64,000 bases of DNA from Ancistrus triradiatus (Eukaryota > Chordata > Actinopteri > Siluriformes > Loricariidae). The notes beneath the pieces are model-generated. The model saw nothing but the letters and a program-made list of their open reading frames with translations. It was not told the DNA's origin and made no database searches. Location of the stretch: contig JAJAGP010001651.1 in NCBI GenBank assembly GCA_025084515.1, forward strand, positions 62,001 to 126,000, written 5' to 3'. Below, piece by piece: positions 1-11,008 of this stretch. Positions within the stretch are counted from its first letter, which is position 1. Each line of letters starts with the position of its first letter. The position numbers and the translations under genes were made by a program.

Positions 1-1391
1 ATTGTAAGTCATGGTGGAAAAAAAGTATTTGGTCAATAACAAAAGTTCCACTCAATTCTTTGTAACATAACCTTTGTTGCCAATGACAGAGGTCAAACGT
101 TTCCTGTAAGTTTTCACCAGGTTGACACACACTGTAGCTGGTATTTTGGCCCATTCCTCCATGCAGATCTCCTCTAGAGCAGTGATGTTTTGGGGCTATC
201 GCTGGGCAACACGAACCTTCAACTCCCTCCACACATTTTCACTGGGGTTGAGGTCTGGAGACTGGCTAGGGCTCTCCAGGACCTTGAAATGCTTTTTACG
301 GAGCCTCTCCTTGCTGGAAGACGCAGCCAGGCTCCATCTTCAATGCTCTTACTGATGGAAGGAGGTTTTGACTTAAAATCTCACGATACATGGCCCAGTT
401 CATTCTTCCTTTAACACGGATCAGTCATCCTGTCCCCTCTGCAGAAAACAGCCCTATAGCAAGATGTTTCCATCCCCATGCTTCCCAGTAGGTATGGCGC
501 AACTCCAAACACCATACACAAACACAGCGAGTTGAGTTTTTACCAAAAATTTCTATTGTGGTTTCATCTGACCACATGATATTCTCCAAGTCTTCTTTTG
601 GATCATCCATATGCTCTCTGGCAAACTTCAGACGGGCCTGGACATGTACTGGCTTAAGCAGGGGGACACGCCTGGCACTGCAGGATCTGAGTCCCTCTCG
701 GCATAGTGTGTTACTGATGGTAGCTTTGTTACTTTGGTCCAAGCTTTCTGCAGGTCATTCATCAGGTCCCTCCGTGTAGTTCTGGGATTTTTCCTCACCA
801 TTCTCATGATCATTTTGACCCCACAGGATGAGATCTTGTGTGGAGCTCCAGATCGAGGGAGATTATCAATGGTCATGTATGTCTTCCATTTTCTTACAAT
901 TTCTCCCACAGTTGCTTTATTAATGTTGATTTATTTATGCCTATTGTGGAATCACTCTTCCCAACCTGGTGCAGGTCTACAATTTTCTTCCTGGTGTCCT
1001 TCGACAGCTCTTTGGTCTTGGCCATGGTTGAGTTTGGAGTCTGACTGTTTGAGGCTGTGGACAGGTTTCTATTATACAGATAACGAGGTCAAGCAGGTGC
1101 CATTAATACAGGTAATGAGTGGAGGACAGAAGAGCTTCTTAAAGAAGAAGTTGCAAATCTGTGAGAGCCAGAAATCTTGCTTGTTTGTGTGTGACCAAAT
1201 ACTTATTTTCCACCATGATTTGCAATTAAATTCTTTAAAAATCCTACAATGTGATTTCCTGGATTTTTTTTCTCATTTTGTCTCTCAGAATTGAAGTGTA
1301 CCTATGACGAAAATTACAGACCTCTCTCGTCTTTCTAAGTAGGAGAACTTGCACAATCAGTGGCTGACTAAATACTTTTTTTGCCCCACTG
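1..1391 (-). mobile_element. Tc1-like DNA transposon, family A, truncated by the window edge
   Basis: The right end reads tttgccccactg followed by TA at 1392-1393, the standard Tc1 insertion site. The inner sequence matches the copies at 13878-14817 and 20349-21203 in this window. The left terminal repeat lies outside the window. Unlike those two copies, this one keeps the N-terminal half of the transposase region. A segment near 305-320, which in the 20.3-kb copy encodes the DNDPKHT catalytic motif, is missing, so the copy cannot make an active enzyme. Confidence 0.9.
120..1025 (-). pseudogene. Decayed Tc1-like transposase (family A)
   Basis: Fragments of a DD34E-type transposase are spread over several minus-strand frames. 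The frame at 425-742 carries WSDETTIEIFG, which holds the first catalytic aspartate, and then WEAWGWKH, a shifted version of the usual HGGGSIMLWG segment. The frame at 628-909 holds helix-turn-helix-like N-terminal residues. The DNDPKHT block with the second aspartate is deleted around 305-320. There is no continuous frame near the roughly 340 codons typical of Tc1. It would have cut and pasted the element at TA sites in the nucleus. It is now non-functional and known only by family resemblance. Confidence 0.85.
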
Positions 1392-1431
1392 TATATCACT
1401 TGATGTGCACATACATAACAGTTTAGTAGTT

Positions 1432-1655
1432 TCCATGTCCTCCCCGTGTCTGCGTTGGTTTCCTCCCACATTCCAAAGATGTGTTATGTTAATTGGTGTT
1501 CCAAAGTGCCCTTCGTGTGTCAGTTTTATGATTGATTGGCACCCTGTCTAGGGTTGTTCCTGCCTTGCACCCTTTGTCACCAGCAGTTCACAGACTTTTC
1601 CATGACCCAGACTAGGATTAAGCATAAAAGAAGGTGAATGAATTAAAGTTACAGT
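1432..1655 (+). repeat. DANA-like SINE, 5'-truncated
   Basis: The body contains ggtttcctcccacattccaaag, ttaattggtgttcc, then the gattggcaccctgtctaggg block and a gaatgaatt tail. All are shared with the better-preserved copy at 3055-3336. The tRNA-like head with its A and B boxes is missing. It lies just outside the Tc1 end at 1391. Confidence 0.65.
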
Positions 1656-1930
1656 CCTAGATAGTTTAGTAGCATTTTACTTTTTTTGACTCAAACTCGT
1701 TACCTGTGTTTTAACGCAGGTTTGGAAGCACCTAGTAATTATGCATGACACAGAAACCTTTGGTGGGGGATTCTCACAAAACTAATGTGCCAGGGTGTAC
1801 AGACCTTGGCATGTTCATGACCTCTCATTAAAGGCACAGCTCCTGAAGCACCAAAACTATATACACACACCACACTACTAGACAAAGAAAAACGTTCACC
1901 ACACAACAAACACAAAGCAACTTTTAGTAT

Positions 1931-1986
1931 TTCCTAGGCATGATTTTCTGTTAGTAGATTTACTAAAAGTAAATCATGCCTGGGAA
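1931..1986. repeat. Symmetric 56-nt inverted repeat (hairpin)
   Basis: The outer arms 1931-1946 and 1971-1986 pair over 16 positions with one G-T wobble. A 4x4 internal loop separates them from a perfect 6-bp inner stem (ttagta/tactaa), which closes on the tetraloop gatt. Transcribed from either strand it would fold into one long hairpin. No second copy was noticed in the window, and no terminal target duplication was identified. Confidence 0.6.
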
Positions 1987-2561
1987 TCAGCAACAACCTT
2001 GACTCTTGCTGTTTATCATATAGAATTTGAAAGTGGCAAACAATTTTTTTAAATTTTTAAAAGCCTCTCTGAATTATTTATGGTGCTGGAATGTCGTACT
2101 GGCATACCATATTATTGTTTCAGCCGATTTTAACCCATGATTGACGATGCCCTTAAATCCTCTGAAACACTGTGTGGACACTGCAGACTAAGAATTCTGA
2201 AAGGTTTTTCTCTGCAGGGGGTGAAAATAATGGCCATTCAGAGAGCACTTCTACATAATTTTTCAAAGCTGAAGTGTTCCAGTGTAGTACAATCACTGAT
2301 GCTTATACAAATCAGAGGTGGCACATCGGCAGTTATAAACCACTTACTATTCACTTAGCCCGATATCATAAAGTAGTCCAATTATAAAAGTGGTATAATG
2401 ATTCAATTAAATAATACATATTTAATGAATTTGTAGCTTATTAGCTGTCTAAATATAGGTAGTTATTCTAGCTGGCCATGTATTATAAAAATGGTAGAAA
2501 TGAAAATCCATCAGTTCAATGCAACTGCTTGATCATTACAGTTTATTCTTATTGAACACTG

Positions 2562-2582
2562 TGTGTGTGTGTGTGTGTGTGT
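2562..2582. repeat. GT dinucleotide microsatellite
   Basis: About ten uninterrupted GT units in otherwise AT-rich sequence. Confidence 0.9.
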
Positions 2583-3054
2583 TTTGTCACAATTTTTCAT
2601 TCGGTGCAAAAACACAGCAAAGAATCATGGAAGTGTGAGGTCTGAACTATACTGTATATTAGATCTTCTCTTTAATGTCTGTTGCAAATGATCATTCCTT
2701 AAAAATTGTATACATTTATACATATTTGGCAACCTATGGTGCCAGGTCTTTGACTTTTCTTAGATGATTTTGTTAGCAATATCTTTAAATTTAAAGATAA
2801 TATGTAACCACTTATGATGCTGTATTTTCAATGTTTTTCTGATAATAGATTTTAATATTTGTCACCACCAGACTGTTTTTTTCATCGTTTTATTTTCCAT
2901 TCCTAATACTGTGTATGTGGACTATATATGGCAACCTATACTGACAGATGTTTGAGTGTTTTTCATATAGTGTTTGTACCATAATTTTTAGCCTGTACTT
3001 CCAGACTTTACCAATCTCCTACATTAATAAAGGCAGAAACGACTCTTTTCTTTC

Positions 3055-3336
3055 ATGGTGGCTCGGTGGGTAGCACTGTCACCTCACAACAAGAAGGGCC
3101 TGGGTTCAATCCCCAGCTGGAGTGGTCTGTGTTCTCTCTGTGTCTGTGTGGGTTTACTCTGGGTACTCCGGTTTCCTCCCACAGTCTGAAGACATGCGTG
3201 TTAGGTTAACTGGAGTCTATAAAGTGCCATGAGTGTGTGTGCCCTACAATGGATTAGCACCCTGTTTAGGCACCAGCTCTCCCTGTTTAGGATTAAGCGA
3301 ATAAGAAACTGAACGATTGATGAATGAATGAAGTCT
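3055..3336 (+). repeat. DANA/HE-like tRNA-derived SINE, near full length
   Basis: The head ggtggctcggtgggtagcac carries a tRNA A-box-like segment, and gggttcaatccc is a clear B box of a polymerase III promoter. The body has the ggtttcctcccacag motif of the fish DANA/HE SINE class, then the gattagcaccctgttt block, and ends in a gaatgaatg tail. This is the best-preserved plus-strand example of its class in the window. Confidence 0.85.
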
Positions 3337-4295
3337 TATGTTACTATTATATTTCCTGTGCTTTTGCACAACCAATCTTTTTTCTAAATTATTCACTCGT
3401 TTTACTTGACTTTTAAAAGGTGACTAACATGATTAATCACACATGTAATAGCAGGTCTTTAACAAGGAGCGCTTATTTCTGAGACCCCTTCATTAGCAGA
3501 ACTAAGCAGTGACTTTTGATGTCACTGAAGTGGCTTTGCACATGCACGGCAGCTCATGATGTGTGATGGAGCGTGTGAAACGATCTCTGAAGCTGCTAGT
3601 TCTTTTAACATGAGAAGATGAAAGGTGACCCCACATCTTCCTTTTACCTCAGAATGCCAAGTTAGGACAGAAGGTTCATATTTTGTCTTGTAGAATTTTA
3701 ATCTGATTAGCCATTTAAGGGCTAGGGAAAATGTTTTGTCATTGGTTCTTTAAATGATTAATGCTTTGTGGTATAACCATTTATCTTCAAGAACCTTAGA
3801 CTGATGGTTTATTAGGGAAAATACCGCACAGGAAAATAGTTACTTTTTTTGTAACATGGGTCAAAGCACAAGCAGACAGAGAAACAAGGGACTATTACAA
3901 TTAATCCAAATATCAAAAGCACAAGCCAAAACAGAGTTCAAAATCAGTAACCTGATAAACACACTGAAGGGAACAAACAAGGCTTGGACTTTGCAGTGAA
4001 ACCCAGTTAATTATAAATAATTACAAACAGGTGTAGCCTATGAGAGAATTTACCAATATCAGAGTGAGCAGAGAATAGATTCCAATAAAACATTAACAAA
4101 GTCACCAAGGAAGAAAGTGAAAACAAACCACATAGTGGTCTCCACTGGAGAATGTCCAACAATGCTTTAGGGTATTGGCTTACACCATTCATAATTAACA
4201 GCGATTTATATTTAACATAATATATTAACAATACATTTGATAGGTTGTTAGGTGTTATAAAGTTAATCCTTGGCCTTTCCTTCTACTATGGATAC
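3337..4295. other. Non-repetitive DNA without a recognised gene
   Basis: No family-level similarity was seen. The 74-codon minus-strand frame at 4007-4231 lacks any recognisable motif and is probably chance. Confidence 0.5.
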
Positions 4296-4482
4296 TTACA
4301 TTTACAGCATTTAGCAGATGCCCTTATTCAGAGCGACTTAAAACTGATACGTTCTTACAATCCAAGCAGTTGTGGGTTAAGGGCCTTGCTCAAGGACCCA
4401 ACAGTGGCAGCTTGGCAAAGGTGAGATGTGAACCCTGGACCTTCTGGTCCATAGTCCAGTACCTTACTCGCTAGGCTACTTG
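4296..4482 (-). repeat. tRNA-derived SINE with L2-type tail
   Basis: Read on the minus strand, the head has the tRNA-like A and B boxes and the body has the ccactgttgggtccttgagc segment. The tail forms the conserved stem-loop around cgctctggataagggcg, here with mutations, followed by catttagcag on the plus strand. It belongs to the same family as six other copies in the window. Confidence 0.85.
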
Positions 4483-4529
4483 ACAGAGTTGCTTTTGAAT
4501 AACTGAATGATATGGACACAGCAAACTCC

Positions 4530-5420
4530 TTATGTTTCCATACCCTGTCACAATTGCCTGCTATGGCTCCTCATGTCCATCCACCATCTTTGCCAGTACC
4601 TTGATCAGCTGTCAGCGGCTGCTATTGAAGCAGAAGGAACATAATCCCTCACACGGCCTTTCCTCCTTCAGACACAACCCCATACCATGACAGATCTTGG
4701 CTTTGGACTAGTTGTTGGATGGCTCTTTTGTCTTTGCTCAGAAGCACAAGAAGCCCATTTCTTCCAAAAAAGATCTAGAACACTGATTGGTCTGAACACA
4801 ATACATGTTTCCACTGGGTGACACGCCATCCCAAATGCCTCCCAGCCCAGAGAAGTCTATGATGCTTTTGGACATTGTTAATCTAAGGCTTTTGTTTTTG
4901 GACAATAAAGTTTTAATTGACTAGTGAATGTAATGCCGTATTGTAGTGCTTGACAAAGGTTTGTTAAAGTAATCCCTTGCCCATGCGGTTCTATCAGCTA
5001 TTGATGAATGGCGGTTCTTGATGCAGTACTGTCTGAGGGTTCAGAGATCACAGATCTTCAGTTTAGGTCTAGCATCCTTGCCCTTTACACACCGAAATTC
5101 CTCAAGACTCCTTGAGTCGTTTATTTATATTATGCCCATAGAGAAAGAAATAAGCAAATCCCTTACAGTCTTTCTTTGAGGAACATTGTTTTTAAACCTT
5201 TCAATAATTTTCTTACACATTTGTTGACAAACTGGAGACCCTCTGCCATCTTTGCTGCTCAAAGCCTTTCTTGGATAGTACTTTTGTACCAAATCATGAT
5301 TATAATCACCTGTTGACATTACCTGTTTGAAATCTCATAATTATTTAGGGTTTTTTAAACCTCATTACTAGCCCCAAATGGCCCCTGTCACAACGTTTTT
5401 GAAATGTTTTTCAAGCCTGG
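4530..5420 (-). mobile_element. Mariner/Tc1-like element remnant, family C
   Basis: The sequence matches, on the minus strand, the family seen at 15485-16200 and 55767-56165. Shared blocks include ctcattactagcc, cacctgttgacat, and the N-terminal transposase region. The C-terminal transposase part lies toward 4540-4900, around ccataccatgacaga. The terminal repeats are eroded and no flanking TA could be assigned. Confidence 0.75.
5125..5319 (-). pseudogene. Family C transposase, N-terminal fragment
   Basis: This 64-codon frame carries GRGSPVCQQMCKKIIERFKNN, a typical start for this fish mariner/Tc1-like family. Here the helix-turn-helix would contact the terminal repeats. It then runs into QRKTVRDLLISFS, which is degenerate, and stops. 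The catalytic domain downstream at 4540-5100 is broken by frameshifts and substitutions. It sits inside the family C remnant and is non-functional. Confidence 0.75.
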
Positions 5421-5977
5421 AATGGAGCAATGGATGTACAGTATATTGAAGTGAAATGAAGTTTTGTGTTTGCATTTTCCATACTGTCCCAACTCTTTCT
5501 GATTTGGGTTTCTATATACAGTATGTATGCATATGTATATAAATCCAAACCTCTTTATATTTTGAATACATTATTTGTAGATATATTCATATATTTCTTT
5601 TTATTTATTTATTATTCTTGGACTGTTCTGCTTTGGGCAGAATGTTACTGTTTGCACTTTTGGTAGAAGCTAACTGCATTTTGTTGCCTTGTACTTATAC
5701 TGAGCAATGACAATACAGTTGAAGCTATCTAACCTATCTATCTGCTGTATCCATTGTGTGCAGTGCCAATCTGCTGAGACACAAACCCAGGTAGGTAAAC
5801 TCATTGTTAGTTTGTTTAGGGAATTTTATGGTCCTTTGATGGAACAGGCTGCAGTAAGTGGTTTCATATCAGATTCATTTCCTTTATTCATTTATTGACA
5901 AAAAAATGAAGCACCCAGCTAGAAATGTCATATTGCTGCAAAACTCAGCATGCAGTTATGTCTCAGGCAGATATGTA

Positions 5978-7647
5978 CAGTGGTGCTTGAAAGTTAGTGA
6001 ACCCTTTAGAATTTGCTATATTTCTGCATAAATATGACCTAAAACATCATCAGATTTTCACCCAAGACCTAAAAGTAGATAAAGAGAACCCAGTTAAACA
6101 AATGAGACAAAAATATTATACTTGGTCATTTATTTATTGAGGAAAATGATCCAATATTACGTGTTAGTGAGTGGCAAAGTAGTTTAACCTTTGCTTTGCA
6201 TACTGGTGTGAGGCCCCGGGCCTTGTTCACACTGCACTGCAGCTAAACCGTTTCCTGTAACTGTTGAGGTCAGTCGCGTGCACACCGGCTTGGAGGAAGT
6301 TTATCCCATTCGGCTGGCCATACAGAACAGCTTCAGCGTCTGGGATGGTGGTGGGTTCGCGATCACATTAAGCAGTCTCACTTCAGGTCCTTCCACAAGA
6401 AACATTTAAGATCCATGTGGATTTAAGTCAGGTGACTAGAATGGGGGTTTACTGATGGAGGCAAAACGCATCCAAAACATAACGTTATTCTTGATTTACC
6501 ATTCTTTGGTATAAGCGTCTTGTAGGCTGGGGTGTACACTAGGGTCGTTGTCTGTGCGCTGACCACCTTCTCTGAGATTCAGTTCATGACAGATTTTTTT
6601 GGGTTTGGTTCCCCCCCCTATATATGTGTGCCTATTAAGTTTGCCTGATATAATTCAGAATGCGCATTGTTCCATCATGAAAATGGGCGTAAGGCCGTCC
6701 TGGTGCCCCAGATGCAGCAAACAGATCCTATACACCACCATTTTTTCACAGCTGGGATAGGTTCTTGTATGCTGGAATGAAGGTGTTTGTCCCTTTCTCC
6801 AAAGAATAACGCTTTTCTTTTTAAACCAAAAAGTTCTATTTTTGGTCTCACTGTTCACAAAACATTCTTCCAATGCCTTCTGGCTTGTCCCACGTGATCT
6901 TTAACAAACTTCAGATGAGCAGGAATGTTCTTTTTGGAGAGCAGTGGCTTTCTCCTTGCAACCCTGACATGCACACTATTGTTGTTCAGTGTTCTTCTGA
7001 TGGTGGTGGACTCATGAACATTAACATTAGCCAATGTGAGAGAGGCCTTCAGTTGCTTAGAAGTTACCCTGGGGTCCTTTGTGACCTCACCAACTATTAC
7101 ACACCTTGCTCTTGGAGTGAACTTTGTTGGTCGACCACTCCTGTGGAGGGTAACAATGGTCTTGAATTTCCTCCATTTGTACACAATCTGTCTGACTGTG
7201 GATTGGTGGAGTCCAAACTCTTTAGAGATGGTTTTGTAACCTTTTCCAGCCTGATGAGCATCAACAACTCTTTTTCTGAGGTCCTCAGAAATCTCCTTTG
7301 TTCGTGCCATGATACACTTTCACAAACATGTGTTGTGAAGAGCAGACTTTGATAGATCCCTGTTCTTTAAATAAAACAGGGTGCCCACTCACACCTGATT
7401 GTCATCCCATTGAATGGAAACAAATGTCTCTAATTTCACCTTCAAATTAACTGCTAATCCTAGAGGGTTCAAATACTTTTTCCACTCATTCATACATAAT
7501 ATTGGATTATCTTCCTTTCTTATTTTTTAACTGGGTTCTTTTTATCTACTTTTTTGGATTTGTCTGAAAATCTGATGATATTTTAGTTCATATTTATGCA
7601 AAAATATAGAAAATTCTAAATGTTTCAGAAACTTTCAAGCACCACTG
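5978..7647 (-). mobile_element. Tc1-like DNA transposon, family B, complete ends
   Basis: The ends are cagtggtgcttgaaagtt and its inverse, flanked by TA at 5976-5977 and 7648-7649. Terminal repeats of roughly 200 bp contain tttctgcataaatatgacc. At 1670 bp it is near full length. It is inserted in the family D element. The left terminal repeat contains several small changes, and the transposase is frameshifted. Confidence 0.9.
6655..7310 (-). pseudogene. Tc1-like transposase (family B), frameshifted
   Basis: The 151-codon frame at 6855-7310 starts MARTKEISEDLRKRVV and includes both helix-turn-helix motifs of the paired-like DNA-binding domain (GYKTISKEFGLHQSTVRQI, then the ITPRARCVIVGEV-type second motif). 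It ends at HWKNVL, just before the expected WTDES catalytic block. The next frame, 6655-6873, continues with NRTFWFKKKSVILWRKGQTP, so a frameshift separates the two domains. Tc1 transposases normally run to about 340 residues in one frame. It is inactive. An ancestral enzyme would have moved the element by cut-and-paste at TA. Confidence 0.88.
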
Positions 7648-7849
7648 TAAATGTTGACAGGTGGGGTCTGATGAAAAGTACTTCCCCCACTGCCCTGTAA
7701 AAAGGCACTCAGAGGCTACTTTTGGGTAGTGTACCACTTGAGAGATTGTTATGCTAGACATGTCTCTACAAAGCACTCGCGGACATTTTGCCATGTTGAT
7801 TGATTTTGACTATTTTTTGTCAGTGAGTGTATTAAAATAACATTGTTTG

Positions 7850-9031
7850 TATTTTTGTCTGTCTGTTTATTCTAACTATGTTGCTTCATTGCTTCCTTGT
7901 TGTGTTTCTTCAAACGGAATAAAACTGAAGTTAAAATCCATGTCATCAATTCCTTCCTATTCTTTTTCAGCGCTGTAATAGAAATGTATCCAGTATAAAC
8001 TGTTCTTTCTGCTGGGTTATTCCGGCACTTTGAGTCGAAATTGTAGTTTTTTGACTGTATTTTCTTTAGTACCTCTCTGTTACAACACAGATCAATCAGA
8101 CATTACATTTACTGTGGCTATGGAATAAAAGAAGATACATAAGATATTTGAAGCCAAACTTCTAGCCTTATCTACTGTAGCTGAAATTGCTTTTTGTAGA
8201 GATTTAAACTCTAAGCAGCATTCAATCCATTAGGTACTTACCTAACACTTCCCCACCTACTTGAAGACTCTTTTAAAGATGCTCCCTTTATTAAAAGCAC
8301 CTGGACGCGTCTTTGTTCATTTATATCCGTCACCTGCAGCATCTCCAACGCAACTTACTGTTAAGTGTGTTTACAAAGGTTTGCATAATGTGTTCCATAA
8401 ACTAGTTGTTGCTGACAGAAAAAGTCCCAGGTACATGTTAATGGCACATGCTAATGGGTCTCTCAGAGAGTAGGTGTTCTCTTACTGACAGAGAAGCCTA
8501 ATTAATTAGCAGATTCTGGCTTTGATGTTGCTAATTTCTTCATGCCTCTGAACTTCATTAAGCATGAAGCTTCTGGACACTGCTACAAGTCCCTGCTTGA
8601 TGTGTATATCCAATCCCCTGTTGCTTGCACATTTGTAGAATTTAGGGCTATAATAATTAATATGATAATAATTACACTATAAGCACGTTGAGCACTTTCT
8701 CATCATGCATTCAACAACTTCAAATATGTAATGTTTAAAGGAATCTTTATCATTTTTCACACCTCAGGCTCTTGTCTCTCATCATGACCAAGACATTATC
8801 GACCAGTATGTAGACAACCACTGCGACATTGCATCAAATAGTGGGAATAGGAAGATCTCAGACCTACTAGAACATTCTGTACAAAGCATGAATAGAGTAT
8901 ATGAGGAGAATAGAAGTAGCAGACTGAACTTGCCTGTTCCAAGCTGTTCCAAGCTGAATATAAATGTGAAAATTTGTTTGCATGTCAATCTAAACCACAT
9001 GAACTACCTGATGTGTAAAAAGTTTGAAGAT
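7850..9031. other. AT-rich DNA without a recognised gene
   Basis: No motif was seen in the small frames at 8261-8473 or 8782-9000, which are probably chance. A short direct duplication ccaagctgtt occurs at about 8939-8958. Confidence 0.5.
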
Positions 9032-9090
9032 AAGTTGAATTGATTGTAAATTGAGGAGTTTACTATATACTGTATATCATAGTGCAGTCT
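9032..9090 (+). repeat. Short repeat also present near 29.85 kb
   Basis: The segment aagttgaattgattgtaaat followed by tgaggagttta and tgtatat closely matches 29855-29905, the DNA between the two solo LTRs. Both look like pieces of one unassigned dispersed repeat. Confidence 0.5.
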
Positions 9091-9374
9091 ATATTAAACA
9101 CGTTTAAAATATGAACACGACAAATTCTTCTCCTCATCACATTTCCCAGCGCTCATCACCCTCGCCATGTGACTCCTTCTGTTGTCGAGTTTCGGAGAGT
9201 ATTGTAGGGCGTAGTGTACTTTAAACATGCTTAAAAGACTTACATTAAATGTAAGTATGTATATATGCTTGAAAGTTTGTGAACCCTTTAGAATTTTCTA
9301 TATTTCTGCATAAATATGACCTAAAACATCATCAGATTTTCACACAAGTCCTAAAAGTAGATAAAGAGAACCAG

Positions 9375-9580
9375 TTAGTCAAGTCAGATTTATTTATATA
9401 GCACTTTTTTACAATGGAGCATTGTCTCAAAGCAACTTTACAATTTTAGATTATCTCCTAATATCTATGTTCAATCCCAAATTGAGCAAACCTAGGGCGA
9501 CAGTGGCAAGGAAAACTCCCTAACTGTTATGAGGAAGAAACCTTGGGAGGACCAAGACTCAAAGGGACCCAACCTCTAAA
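9375..9580 (+). repeat. Short dispersed fish repeat (R1), inserted in a Tc1 end
   Basis: It starts gtcaagtcagatttatttat and ends with accaagactcaaaggga. It interrupts the Tc1 sequence that is continuous in other copies (cccagtta to aaacaaatg). Related pieces lie at 16690, 23277, 30760, 34768, 35468, 36075 and 39823. Its class is unresolved: it has no visible polymerase III boxes and no coding capacity. Confidence 0.8.
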
Positions 9581-9679
9581 CAAATGAGACAAAAATATTA
9601 TACTTGGACATTTATTGATTGAGGAACATGATCCAATATTACATATTAGTGAGTGGCAAAAGTATGTGAACCGTTGCTT

Positions 9680-10674
9680 TCAGTATCTGGTTTGACCCCC
9701 CTGAGCAGCAATAACTGCAGCTAAACGTTTCCTGTAACTGTGGATCAGTCCTGCACACCGGCTTGGAGGAATTTTAGCCCATTCCTCCGTACAGAACAGC
9801 TTCAGCTCTGGGATGCTGGTGGGTTTCCTCACATTAACTGCTCGCTTAAGGTCCTTCCACAACATTTCCATTGGATTAAGGTCAGGACTTTGACTTTCCC
9901 ATTCCAAAGCAATAACTTTAACCATTCTTTGGTAGAACGACTTGTGTGCTTAGGGTCGTTGTCTTGCTGCATGACCCACCTTCTGTTGAGATTCAGTTCA
10001 TGGACAGATGTCCTGACATTTTCCTTTAGAATTCTCTGATGTAATTCAGAATTAATTGTTCCATAAATGATGGCAAGCTGTCCTGGTCCAGATGCAGCAA
10101 AACAGATACTACCACTTATGGTTCTTATGCTGGAATGCAGCATTTTCCTTTCTCCAAACATAACGCTTTTCTTTTAAACCCAAATGTTCTATTTTGGTCT
10201 CAGCCATCCACAAAACATTTTTCCAGTTGCCTTCTGGCTTGTCCACGTGATCTTTAGCAAACTGCAGATGAGCAGCAATGTTCTTTTTGGAGAGCAGTGG
10301 CTTTCTCCTTGCATCCCTGCCATGCACATCATTGTTGTTCATTCTTCTTCTGATGGTGGACTCATGAACATTAACATTAGCCAATGTGAAAGAGGCCTTC
10401 AGTTGCTCAGAAGTTACCCTGGGGTACTTTGTTACCTCGCCAACTATTACACACCTTGCTTTTGGAGTGATCTTTGTTGGTCGACCACTCGTGGGCAGGG
10501 TAACAATGGTTTTGAATTTCCTCCATTTGTACACAATCTGTCTGACTGTGGATTGGTGGAGTCCAAACTCTTTAGAGATGGTTTTATAACCTTTTCTAGC
10601 CTGATGAGCATCAACAACTCTTTTCTGAGGTCTTCAGAAATCTCCTTTGTTTTTGCCATGATACACTTCCACAA
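9680..10674 (-). pseudogene. Tc1-like transposase (family B), three frames
   Basis: Domains run in order on the minus strand. The frame at 10447-10674 begins MAKTKEISEDLRK. The frame at 10109-10534 has the second DNA-binding motif (ITPKARCVIVGEV) and a linker. The frame at 9829-10161 contains QQDNDPKHTS with the second catalytic aspartate. The frame at 9680-9925 contains SQSPDLNPMEMLW with the catalytic glutamate. The first aspartate block reads VLWMAETKIE where the family has WTDES, so that aspartate is replaced by alanine. Frameshifts and this substitution make it inactive. Confidence 0.88.
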
Positions 10675-11008
10675 ACATGTTGTGAAGAGCAGACTTTGTT
10701 AGATTAAAACAGGGTGCCCACTCACACCTGATTGTCATCCCATTGATTGAAAACACCTGACTCTAATTTCACCTTCAAATTAACTGCTAATCCTAGGGGT
10801 TCACATACTTTTGCCACTCACTACTATGTAATAGTGGATCATTTTCCTCAATAAATAAATGACCAAGAATAATATTTTTCTCTTATTTGTGTAACTGGGT
10901 TCTCTTTATCTAGTTTCAGGACTTGTGTGAAAATCTACTGATGTTTTAGGTCATATTTATGCAGATATATAGAAAATTCTACAGGGTTCACAAACTTTCA
11001 AGCATATA

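Larger units (their letters stand above)
1656..3054. other. AT-rich DNA without a recognisable gene
   Basis: I see no convincing coding sequence here. Short chance frames such as 2137-2358 have no family motif. The stretch contains the symmetric hairpin at 1931-1986 and a GT microsatellite at about 2562-2582. A weak internal repeat is built around tggcaacctat at about 2729 and 2929. Confidence 0.5.
5890..7840 (-). mobile_element. Older Tc1-like element, family D, split by a nested Tc1
   Basis: The outer pieces 5890-5977 and 7648-7840 belong together. The left end has tgacaaaaaaatgaagcaccc and the right end has the inverse ttttttgtcagtgagtg. The right piece, read on the minus strand, carries the end of a transposase (SQVVHYPKVASECLF) that matches the plus-strand remnant at 53332-53690. 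The middle of the element is replaced by the family B Tc1 at 5978-7647. Confidence 0.7.
9262..11008 (-). mobile_element. Tc1-like DNA transposon, family B variant, with inserted repeat
   Basis: Both ends read atatgcttgaaagtttgtgaaccc, where the other family B copies have cagtggtgcttgaaag, so this is a variant with altered terminal bases or degraded ends. Terminal repeats of about 200 bp are otherwise well conserved. The left repeat is split by a short dispersed repeat at 9375-9580. The exact outer boundary is uncertain by a few bases because of the AT-rich flanks. Confidence 0.85.

Noticed and set aside
6873..7352. Plus-strand frame of 159 codons
   Set aside because: It is the antisense shadow of the minus-strand Tc1 transposase. 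The same shadow appears at 10184-10702.
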